DNA from: MGOM01 sp035693825
GTDB taxonomy: Bacteria > Chloroflexota > Anaerolineae > Anaerolineales > E44-bin32
DNA length: 17,665 nt
Direction: 5' to 3'
Assembly: GCA_035693825.1 (NCBI GenBank)
Contig: DASSGB010000227.1
Span: 1 to 17,665 of the forward strand
Shown here: positions 10,795-17,168 of the stretch, in pieces
Layout: the number at the start of each line of letters is the position of its first letter
Position numbering within the stretch: the stretch's first letter is position 1
The notes under the pieces: generated by a model
What the model saw: the letters and a program-made list of their open reading frames with translations, nothing else
Database searches by the model: none
What the model was told of the DNA's origin: nothing
Translations under genes and position numbers: made by a program

Positions 10795-12063
10795 GTGGTA
10801 GCCCCTGTGAGCGAGACCAGACCCGAGTCCGAACGCGAACAGTCCGCGATCCGCAATTACCCCCAACTCCTTCGCCGGTACGACCGCCTCCTTGAAGTCA
10901 CGTACAACCTGGCTTCCACCTTCGACCTGAACGCCTTGCTGACTCAGGTCGTCGAGGCGGCGCAGGAACTGAGCGATTGCGAGGCGACCTCGCTGCTGCT
11001 CTACGATCCGAAGACCCGCCACATGCACTTCGAGGCCGCCACCAACGTCTTGCTCGACGGGCTGGACCGGATCGTGGTGCCGACCGACAACAGCATTGCC
11101 GGATGGGTGTTCATGCACGGCGAGCCGCTGAACGTGCACGACGCGCTCAGCGACTCGCGCTTCTTCCGGGAAGTCGACGTGTTGACCCGGTTTCAGACGC
11201 GGTCGGTGCTGGGGGTTCCCCTCCGCACGAAGCAGAAGATCATCGGCGTGCTGGAGGCGGTCAACAAGCGCACGGGGTCGTTCACGGATGAAGACGTCCG
11301 CCTGATGCAGTTCCTGGCCGCGCAGGCGGCCATCGCCATTGAAAACTCACGCCTGTTCCAGCAGAGCGACCTCGTGTCGGAGATGGTGCACGAGCTGCGC
11401 ACGCCGCTGTCTGCTCTTACGGCCGCGGCGCACCTGCTGCGCAGGCCGGATCTGCCGGAGGATCAGCGCCGCAAGCTGTCCGAGACGGTCTACGGCGAGG
11501 TCGTGAGGCTCAACGACATGGCCTCCGACTTTCTGGAGCTGGCCCGCCTGGAGTCCGGCAGGGGCAAGTTCGTCCGCGAACCGATCCACCTGGGGGGGCT
11601 TGTTCAAGAGTGCCTGGAGATCGTGCGCCCGCTGGCGGAGGCCGAAGGGGTGAGCCTCGAGACCGGGGACGATCCGCCGCTGACGCCGGTTCAGGGAGAT
11701 CGCAACCGCCTGAAGCAGGTCTTGCTCAATCTGCTCACGAATGCGGTGAAGTACAACACGCGCGGCGGCAACGTTCGCGTCGATCTCTCGGCGGAGGGCT
11801 CCGAAGTCATCGTGGCCGTATCCGACACGGGCCACGGCATTCCGGCGGACAGCCTGCCCCACATCTTCGAACGTTTCTACCGTGTGCCGGAAAGAGAGGG
11901 GATGATCGCGGGCACCGGGCTGGGCCTGGTGATCGCCAAGCGGATTGTCGAAGGCCTTCAGGGAACGTTGACGGTCGCGAGCCAGCCGGGGAAAGGCAGC
12001 ACGTTCTTCGTTCGACTCCCCGGCGGTCTGTCGTCCGCCAGCGACACTCGGCCACTTCGCTAG
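10795..12063 (+). CDS. Soluble GAF-domain histidine kinase
   Basis: 422 residues with no membrane segment, so probably cytosolic. A GAF domain spans about 27-187 and leads into the dimerisation helix. The H-box is MVHELRTPLSAL with H199, the N-box LLTNAVKYN with N316, G1 is DTGHGIP (344-350), followed by FERFYRV, and the G2 box is GTGLGLVIAK (373-382); all are intact. It starts GTG 12 bases after the receiver-TadZ stop, so the pair is an operon and the kinase is the natural phosphodonor for D53 of its neighbour. No good Shine-Dalgarno precedes 10795; a second GTG at 10807, behind GGTGGT, is an equally acceptable start (418 residues). The GAF ligand is unknown. Confidence 0.9.
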   Translation: MVAPVSETRPESEREQSAIRNYPQLLRRYDRLLEVTYNLASTFDLNALLTQVVEAAQELSDCEATSLLLYDPKTRHMHFEAATNVLLDGLDRIVVPTDNSIAGWVFMHGEPLNVHDALSDSRFFREVDVLTRFQTRSVLGVPLRTKQKIIGVLEAVNKRTGSFTDEDVRLMQFLAAQAAIAIENSRLFQQSDLVSEMVHELRTPLSALTAAAHLLRRPDLPEDQRRKLSETVYGEVVRLNDMASDFLELARLESGRGKFVREPIHLGGLVQECLEIVRPLAEAEGVSLETGDDPPLTPVQGDRNRLKQVLLNLLTNAVKYNTRGGNVRVDLSAEGSEVIVAVSDTGHGIPADSLPHIFERFYRVPEREGMIAGTGLGLVIAKRIVEGLQGTLTVASQPGKGSTFFVRLPGGLSSASDTRPLR

Positions 12064-12147
12064 TCGTCAGTCATCAGTTTTCAGTCTTCAGTTTTCAGTC
12101 ACCAGTCATCATCAACCTTTCAGACACATGTCTGACGACTGACGACT
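12062..12147. repeat. Heptamer (TCAGNNN) repeat array with inverted ends, between convergent genes
   Basis: Six consecutive 7-nt units run from 12067 to 12108: TCAGTCA, TCAGTTT, TCAGTCT, TCAGTTT, TCAGTCA, CCAGTCA. Two opposite-facing TGACGAC units follow at 12133-12139 and 12140-12146. The ends form an exact 11-bp inverted repeat (12062-12072 with 12137-12147), and CAGAC/GTCTG flank ACAT at 12121-12134. The array starts in the stop codon of the GAF kinase gene and ends 5 bases before the mutL stop, so the hairpin could act as a shared transcript end for both convergent genes. Confidence 0.75.
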
Positions 12148-12152
12148 CCCGT

Positions 12153-13883
12153 TCAGCCTCGCCTCCCAAACTGCCGCTCCAGCGCATCTACGGAGATGTG
12201 AATCATCGTGGGCCGCCCGTGAGGGCACGTGCGCGGCGAGCGGCAGGCTTCCAGGTCGCGAACCAGTCGGTCCTGTTCGGCCAGCGACAGAATCTGCCCG
12301 GCCTTGACCGCCGCCCGCTTGCACACGCGGGCCGCCAGGCGCGCTTCAACTTCCGCCGCCAGCGGCGTCTCATCGTCCTCGGCCTGCCCCAGGACGGTCC
12401 GCAGGACATCCGATGGGCGAAGATGCGAAGCCAGAGCCGGCAGCGATCGCACCCGAACCGTCGCGCCGCCGAACGGCTCGACGGCGACGCCGAGGCTTTC
12501 CAACGTCGGCAGAAGTTCTTCGAGACGGCCGATTTCCTCCGGCTGCAGCTCCACCGGTTGAGGATCGAGCAGAGTCTGGACCTCGAGATGATGCTCGGCC
12601 TGGGCGCGCATCATCGCCTCGAACAGCACGCGTTCGTGCGCTGCATGTTGATCGATGAGGTAGAGCCCGTCCGGACCCTCGGCCACCAGATAGGAGGATC
12701 CCACCTGCCCCACGGCTCGCAGCAGCGGCAAAGCGCCGCTCGGCCGCGCCGGTGGAGGAAACATCGACAACGTGAGATGGACTGAGGCGGCCGTTTCCAT
12801 TTCATCATCCGAGGCGCGCGGCGCAAACGGGGTCCTCATGTCGGGCCCGGCCGAGGACCAGGCCCTGGGTAGGTCCATCTCCGGCGCACCTGCCTGATTC
12901 AAGAGCGTCGTCCGCAAGCTCCTCTGCACTCGGCCATAGACCAGGTCCGGCCGGCGGAACCGGACCTCAGCCTTCCCGGGATGGACGTTCACGTCCACCT
13001 CGTCCGGCGCAACCTCGATCCACAGGAAGACCATCGGGTAGCGGCCGACCATCAGCAGCCCGTGATACGCCTGCACCACGGCCGCCGCCAGACCGGCGTC
13101 CTGGATCAGATGCCCGTTGACGAAGAAGGTCAGCTCTCGTCGATTGGCGCGGTGCACGGAGGGCGGGCCGATCAGTCCCTCGACTCGGACCTCTACGTCG
13201 GCCGCGGGCTCGGGCAGAAGGAGCATTTCGCGGGCGGTGTTCAGCCCGAGGCTGGCGGCCAGCGCCTGGCGACGGTCGCCGTCTCCTGAGGACTGAAGCA
13301 CGAGGCGGTCATCCTGTGTGAGATGGAAAGACACGCCGGGGTACGCGAAAGCATAACGGCCGATCATATCGTGAATGCGACGTCGCTCGGCCGACTCGGA
13401 CTTGAGGAATTTCCGGCGCGCCGGGGTGTTGTAGAAGAGGTCTCGCACGCGCACGAGCGTACCGTGAGGCGCACCCACGGCGGTCGGTGCGCTGAGCGTT
13501 CCGCCCTCCACTGTCAGGCGCGCGCCCGCCGCGGCGCCTTCCGGCCGGCTGACGATCTCCAGCCGCGACACGGCGGCGATCGACGCCAGGGCTTCTCCCC
13601 GAAAGCCGAGGCTTCGCAGCGCATACAGATCCTCGATCGTCTGCAGTTTGGAGGTCGCATAGCGCGAGGTGGCCAGCGCCAGCTCGTCGGCCGCGATCCC
13701 GGCTCCGTCGTCACCGACCTCGATGAGATCCTCGCCGGCACTCCGCAGCCGGATCTCGATGCGCTGGGCACCTGCGTCCAGCGCGTTTTCCACCAACTCC
13801 TTGACGACCGAGGCCGGGCGTTCGACGACCTCCCCGGCGGCGATGGCCGAGGCGACGGACTCAGGCAGGACTCGGATGGGCAT
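12153..13883 (-). CDS. mutL: DNA mismatch repair protein MutL with endonuclease site
   Basis: 576 residues, near the usual 600. The N-terminal GHKL ATPase has E29 and N33 (VKELVENALDAG), DDGAGI (58-63), the lid segment TSRYATSK (72-79) and GFRGEAL (93-99). The transducer domain contains LFYNTPARRKFLK (149-161) and VDVNVHPGKAEVRF (296-309). A Pro/Ala-rich linker at about 328-385 leads to the C-terminal dimerisation domain. That domain has the DQHA(x)2E(x)4E endonuclease motif at 411-422, CKRAAVKAGQ (521-530), CPHGRP (553-558) and a terminal FGR. This marks it as a nicking MutL, as in bacteria that lack MutH. ATG at 13883 with GCGAGG about 5 nt upstream. It is monocistronic here; mutS is not in the window. 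Confidence 0.97.
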   Translation of the reverse strand: MPIRVLPESVASAIAAGEVVERPASVVKELVENALDAGAQRIEIRLRSAGEDLIEVGDDGAGIAADELALATSRYATSKLQTIEDLYALRSLGFRGEALASIAAVSRLEIVSRPEGAAAGARLTVEGGTLSAPTAVGAPHGTLVRVRDLFYNTPARRKFLKSESAERRRIHDMIGRYAFAYPGVSFHLTQDDRLVLQSSGDGDRRQALAASLGLNTAREMLLLPEPAADVEVRVEGLIGPPSVHRANRRELTFFVNGHLIQDAGLAAAVVQAYHGLLMVGRYPMVFLWIEVAPDEVDVNVHPGKAEVRFRRPDLVYGRVQRSLRTTLLNQAGAPEMDLPRAWSSAGPDMRTPFAPRASDDEMETAASVHLTLSMFPPPARPSGALPLLRAVGQVGSSYLVAEGPDGLYLIDQHAAHERVLFEAMMRAQAEHHLEVQTLLDPQPVELQPEEIGRLEELLPTLESLGVAVEPFGGATVRVRSLPALASHLRPSDVLRTVLGQAEDDETPLAAEVEARLAARVCKRAAVKAGQILSLAEQDRLVRDLEACRSPRTCPHGRPTMIHISVDALERQFGRRG

Positions 13884-13899
13884 GGGGCCTCGCCGCGTG

Positions 13900-13905
13900 A
13901 TTATA
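13900..13905 (-). promoter_or_regulatory. -10 box upstream of mutL
   Basis: Minus strand TATAAT (13905-13900), an exact consensus hexamer, lies 16 bases before the mutL ATG, implying a leader of about 10 nt. No TGn extension and no recognisable -35 at 16-18 bases, so the assignment rests on the hexamer and its position. Confidence 0.4.
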
Positions 13906-13956
13906 GGTCATCGGGCAATAAGGCACCGGGGCGCCGTGGCACCGATCGCCGGTCGC

Positions 13957-14005
13957 TGATGGCCGATGGCTGACGGCCCATGGTTGACGACTGATCGCTG
14001 ATATA
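13957..14005. repeat. Second heptamer repeat array, upstream of mutL
   Basis: Seven consecutive 7-nt units on the plus strand: TGATGGC, CGATGGC, TGACGGC, CCATGGT, TGACGAC, TGATCGC, TGATATA. Read on the minus strand they become TCAG/TCGG-type heptamers like those in the array at 12062-12147, so the two arrays lie on either side of mutL in inverted orientation. Units are more diverged than in the other array. The last unit runs into the -10 box of the next gene. Confidence 0.65.
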
Positions 14006-14007
14006 CT
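13999..14007 (+). promoter_or_regulatory. Extended -10 promoter of the small membrane protein operon
   Basis: TGA followed by TATACT (14002-14007) matches TGnTATAAT at all but one -10 position. It ends 7 bases before the ATG at 14015, so the transcript should start at or next to the start codon, giving a leaderless mRNA. A TTGACG at 13984-13989 is only 12 bases from the -10 and is too close to act as its -35. Confidence 0.55.
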
Positions 14008-14014
14008 GCCATCG

Positions 14015-14302
14015 ATGTCCTGGGCCAACGCGTTGTTGATCGCCGTCCTGGGCCTGGCGGTTGTCGTGGCGACGATCCGCAGCGTGCCTCGGCGGCGATT
14101 TCTCATTGTCCTCCTGCTCGACCTGCCGTTGGCCGTATTGCTCATCCGGTGGGCTGCCTACCGTCTGGCATGGGCCGAGCTGGCCGTCGGCCTGGCAGGC
14201 CTCGTCCTCGCCTTCGGCGTGTGGTGGGCGGTCCATGGACGCCGACTGGGCCCTCCGCGGGAGGACAACATCCGCGTCTACACGCAAGACGATCCTCCGT
14301 GA
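14015..14302 (+). CDS. Small three-helix membrane protein of unknown function
   Basis: 95 residues; I do not recognise the family. Three hydrophobic segments are visible at about 4-20, 29-45 and 53-73. Short basic stretches separate or follow them (RSVPRRR at 22-28, HGRRLGPPR at 74-82), and the tail is short and polar (EDNIRVYTQDDPP). By the positive-inside rule the first loop and the C-terminus would be cytoplasmic. The gene probably has a leaderless transcript (-10 box ending 7 bases upstream) and is followed after 3 bases by the HAD phosphatase gene, so they share an mRNA. Being first in a tight operon with plausible codon use supports a real gene. The HAD and CoA-transferase neighbours give no firm clue to function. 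Confidence 0.7.
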   Translation: MSWANALLIAVLGLAVVVATIRSVPRRRFLIVLLLDLPLAVLLIRWAAYRLAWAELAVGLAGLVLAFGVWWAVHGRRLGPPREDNIRVYTQDDPP

Positions 14303-14305
14303 CCT

Positions 14306-14968
14306 GTGGCCGGACCCTTTCGCATTCTCTTTCTGGATCTCGACGACACCCTCTACGCCAGTGCCACCGGGCTGTGGAGTGCCATCGGCGTCCGAATCCT
14401 GCGCTTCATGGTCGAGATCGCCGGTGTTCCGTCCGATCGGGCCTCTTCGCTGCGCGATGAGTACTTCCATCGATACGGCACGACTCTGACCGGCCTGCGG
14501 CTGCATCAGGGTATCGATCCCCTCCAATACCTGCGGTACGTCCACGACCTGCCGCTGGCGGACTACCTCCAACCGGACCCCGCGACCCGCGCCATCCTGG
14601 CGGCGATCCCCCTGCGCAAGATCGTCTTAACCAATGCCGACCGGTGGCACGCGGGACGGGTCCTCGATCGTCTGGGGCTGGACGGGGTCGTGGATCAGAT
14701 CATCGATGTCATCGACCTGGACTGGCTCCACAAGCCCGACGAGAGGGCCTATCGCCGCGCGATGGAGTTGGCGAGAGAATCGGAAGCTGCCGCCTGCCTG
14801 CTTCTGGACGACATAACTCGCAACCTCGAACCGGCGGCGAAGATGGGCATGACAACCGTGCTGGTGGGCACCAAGGATCCGCCGCCCGGATTCGGGCATC
14901 AGATCGACTCCATGCACGACTTGCCCGCGCTTCTGACGAAGCTTGGCGTGCCGGCATCCGTCCGATGA
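14306..14968 (+). CDS. HAD-superfamily hydrolase, pyrimidine 5'-nucleotidase-like
   Basis: 220 residues, HAD subfamily I. Motif I is FLDLDDTLY (D11 nucleophile, D13 acid/base), motif II is the threonine of LTNAD (T109), motif III is K143 (HKPDERAYRRA) and motif IV is LLLDDITRN (D168, D169). The helical cap lies between about 18 and 90. The DLDDTLY start with a YVHDLP segment resembles the yeast Sdt1-type pyrimidine 5'-nucleotidases, which dephosphorylate nucleotides such as UMP, although other small phosphate esters are possible. All catalytic residues are present. The start is GTG, 3 bases after the preceding stop, and no clear Shine-Dalgarno is visible, so translation is likely coupled. Its stop overlaps the start of the CoA-transferase gene (ATGA). 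Confidence 0.88.
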   Translation: MAGPFRILFLDLDDTLYASATGLWSAIGVRILRFMVEIAGVPSDRASSLRDEYFHRYGTTLTGLRLHQGIDPLQYLRYVHDLPLADYLQPDPATRAILAAIPLRKIVLTNADRWHAGRVLDRLGLDGVVDQIIDVIDLDWLHKPDERAYRRAMELARESEAAACLLLDDITRNLEPAAKMGMTTVLVGTKDPPPGFGHQIDSMHDLPALLTKLGVPASVR

Positions 14969-15804
14969 CCACACCATCGCGTGCGATCCGAGATGACAAA
15001 AGGATGAGCCTGACCGATGCGGTGGGCCTCATTCCGGATTCGGGCGCCACGCTGGCTTTCGGCGGCGTCACCCTCTACCGTCGCCCTGCGGCCTTCGCGC
15101 TGGCGATGGTCCGAAGGCATGCCCTCGTCCACGCGCCGCGCGAGATCACGTTGTTGAACTTCACCGCCGGAGTGGAGAGCGACGTCCTCGTGGGGGCCGG
15201 CTTGGTGCGCCGGGTCCGGACCTGCTACTTCGGATTGGAAGTGTTCGGGCTGGCCCCCCATTTCACGGAAGCCGTCGGCCGCGGCGAGGTCGAAGTCATC
15301 GAGGAGAGTGAAGCCAGCCTCGCGCTCGGACTGCGCGCGCACATGGGCGGCGTGGGATTCCTTCCGTCGCCGGCCTGGACCGGAACGGATATGTTCCGCC
15401 TTCGGCCGGACGTGCGCACCGTCGTCGACCCCTACAGCGGCGAGGTGCTCACGGCGTTCCCCGCCCTGAGTGCCGACGTCGCCGTCCTGCACGCGCTGGA
15501 GTCCGATCCTGCAGGCAATGCCGTACTGGGTGCCCACCTGGGCCTGGATCGCGAGCTGGCCCTCGTTGCAGAGAAAGTCATCGTCACGGCCGAGCGGATC
15601 GTGCCGCGGCTGGAACGTGCGGATGTCATCGCTCCGGTGGTGGATGCCGTGGTCGAAGCGCCGGGCGGCGCATGGCCGACCTCGTGCCACCCCGTCTACC
15701 CTCTCGACGGCCTGGCCTTGCTGGAGTACACGGAGCGCGCCGGGAAAGATACATACCCGGATCTGCTGGCGACATGGATGGCCCGACACGGGCTGTCGGT
15801 ATGA
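14965..15804 (+). CDS. Family I CoA-transferase, alpha (glutaconate CoA-transferase A-like) subunit
   Basis: 279 residues, somewhat shorter than typical GctA (about 320). The N-terminus reads SLTDAVGLIPDSGATLAFGGVTLYRRP (15-41), the family's opening with a glycine-rich turn. FTAGVESDVLVGAGLVRRV (66-84) and YFGLEVFGLAPHF (88-100) follow, as in acyl-CoA:carboxylate CoA-transferase subunit A proteins. The family moves CoA between carboxylic acids through a glutamyl-CoA thioester on the beta subunit. No beta subunit gene follows: the next gene is a protease 74 bases on. The ATG overlaps the HAD stop (ATGA), which implies translational coupling. An internal ATG at 15004 (residue 14) would also give a family-like start. 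The substrate cannot be predicted. Confidence 0.85.
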   Translation: MTTPSRAIRDDKRMSLTDAVGLIPDSGATLAFGGVTLYRRPAAFALAMVRRHALVHAPREITLLNFTAGVESDVLVGAGLVRRVRTCYFGLEVFGLAPHFTEAVGRGEVEVIEESEASLALGLRAHMGGVGFLPSPAWTGTDMFRLRPDVRTVVDPYSGEVLTAFPALSADVAVLHALESDPAGNAVLGAHLGLDRELALVAEKVIVTAERIVPRLERADVIAPVVDAVVEAPGGAWPTSCHPVYPLDGLALLEYTERAGKDTYPDLLATWMARHGLSV

Positions 15805-15839
15805 TGTCAGGCGCTTCTAACGCTTCTCTTAAGAACGTG

Positions 15840-15848
15840 TGCTAGGCT
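15840..15848 (+). promoter_or_regulatory. Extended -10 promoter of the S41 protease operon
   Basis: TGC followed by TAGGCT (15843-15848) within TGTGCTAGGCT, nearly the same string as at the receiver-TadZ promoter. It ends 30 bases before the ATG at 15879, giving a leader of about 24 nt that includes the AGGAG ribosome site. No convincing -35 is present. The hexamer is weak (3 of 6), so the support is the TG extension, its position and the resemblance to the other site. Confidence 0.4.
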
Positions 15849-15878
15849 TCTCACGCGTGGACACGCGCAGGAGTTTGC

Positions 15879-17156
15879 ATGTCATCTAAAGGCAGCCGCG
15901 TCCTGGCCGGGCTGAGCCTCGGGGCGATTCTGTCCCTGGCCCTGCTCTCGACCGGCCTCATTCTGGGACTCGTGATACCCCGGGCCTTTCCCGATTCGGC
16001 CATCGCCAACTGGGCGAAGTCGCCTGCCGCGCCGCGACCGACCGAGGGCGCGCCACCGGTTTCGAATGAGGTCCCCGAGGACACCGCTTCACGCGAATCG
16101 CTCTTCGCTCCATTCTGGGAAGCCTGGGACATCATCCACCAGGAGTTCGTTCACCAACCCCTGGATGATGTCGCCCTCATGCGTGGGGCCATCCGCGGCA
16201 TGCTCGAGGCGCTGGGCGATGAGCACACCGGCTACATGGATCCGGATGAGTACAAGCAGGCGAACATCCCGCTCGAGGGAGAGTACGATGGAATCGGCGC
16301 CTGGGTTGATACCGACGCCGATCTGCTGACGATCATTGCCCCCATGCCCGACTCGCCCGCGGAGCGGGCCGGCCTTCAACCCGGCGACCAGATCGTCGGC
16401 GTCGACGGGGAAGACGTCACGGATCTGTCAGGCCGCGTCGTGATTCACCGCGTGCTCGGTCCGGCGGGCACCCGTGTGCTGCTGACCATCCGCCGCGAGG
16501 GCGAGCTGGAAGCGTTCGACGTCGAGATTGTGCGCGAGACCATTCCCGTGCCCAGCGTCGAAAGCCGGATGCTGGAGGACGGTGTCGCCTACGTCCGGCT
16601 CTTCAGTTTCAGCGAACAGACGCACCGTGAGCTGCGGCGTGCCCTGTCGGACCTGCTCGAAGAGGATCCGGTCGGGCTGATCGTCGACGTGCGGGGGAAC
16701 GGCGGAGGCTTCCTGACCTCGGCCGTCGACATCACCTCCGAGTTCATCCAGGAGGGGACGATCCTGGTCGAACGATTCGGCGACGATCGCGAGGAAATCT
16801 ACACGGCCGACGGCCGCGGCCTGGCCACCGAGATACCGCTGGTGGTATTGATCGACGGAGGCGCCGCCTCCGCCTCGGAGATCCTGGCAGGTGCGGTCCA
16901 GGATCTCGATCGCGGGCTGCTCGTCGGCGAGACGACCTTCGGCAAGGGATCGGTGCAGAACTGGCGTGCCCTGTCCGGAGACAGCGGCGCCGTGCGCGTC
17001 ACGATCGCGCTGTGGTATACGCCCGATGGCCGCTCGATCCAAGACGTGGGGCTCAAGCCCGACGTGGTTGTGGTACTCACGGAAGAGGATTTCGAGGCCG
17101 ATCGCGACCCGCAGCTCGAGCGGGCCGTCGAGGTCTTGCTTGACATGCTGCCCTGA
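15879..17156 (+). CDS. S41-family C-terminal processing peptidase (CtpA-like)
   Basis: 425 residues. An N-terminal hydrophobic segment (about 9-34) is an uncleaved signal anchor or signal peptide, so the enzyme acts outside the membrane. A Pro-rich linker follows, then a helical segment with LGDEHTGYMDPDEY (112-125). The PDZ domain at about 128-220 has SPAERAGLQPGDQIVGVDG, the substrate C-terminus binding loop. The protease core contains VDVRGNGGGFL (269-279) and GGAASASEILAGA (327-339) with nucleophile S331, then GETTFGKGSVQ (350-360) with general base K356, 25 residues later as in Escherichia coli Prc. These enzymes trim protein C-termini or degrade envelope proteins. Start has AGGAG 7 nt upstream. 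It is followed after 12 bases by a membrane zinc protease gene, so the two form an envelope proteolysis operon. Confidence 0.95.
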   Translation: MSSKGSRVLAGLSLGAILSLALLSTGLILGLVIPRAFPDSAIANWAKSPAAPRPTEGAPPVSNEVPEDTASRESLFAPFWEAWDIIHQEFVHQPLDDVALMRGAIRGMLEALGDEHTGYMDPDEYKQANIPLEGEYDGIGAWVDTDADLLTIIAPMPDSPAERAGLQPGDQIVGVDGEDVTDLSGRVVIHRVLGPAGTRVLLTIRREGELEAFDVEIVRETIPVPSVESRMLEDGVAYVRLFSFSEQTHRELRRALSDLLEEDPVGLIVDVRGNGGGFLTSAVDITSEFIQEGTILVERFGDDREEIYTADGRGLATEIPLVVLIDGGAASASEILAGAVQDLDRGLLVGETTFGKGSVQNWRALSGDSGAVRVTIALWYTPDGRSIQDVGLKPDVVVVLTEEDFEADRDPQLERAVEVLLDMLP

Positions 17157-17168
17157 GGGAGGTGCCGT

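Noticed and set aside
9604..11139. Minus-strand open frame of 511 codons across the receiver-TadZ gene and into the GAF kinase gene.
   Set aside because: It spans two real genes antisense and has no recognisable domain; a shadow frame.
12062..12147. Possible CRISPR array in the repeated region after the GAF kinase.
   Set aside because: Units are 7 nt and contiguous with no spacers and no cas genes nearby; it is a simple tandem heptamer array.
12153..13883. mutL with inverted flanking repeats as a transposon or cassette.
   Set aside because: No transposase, no target duplication, and the repeats are diverged heptamers of a simple-sequence type; composition matches the neighbours.
13984..14007. 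TTGACG followed by TATACT as a standard -35/-10 promoter.
   Set aside because: The spacer is only 12 bases; the TGA extension in front of TATACT explains the promoter better.
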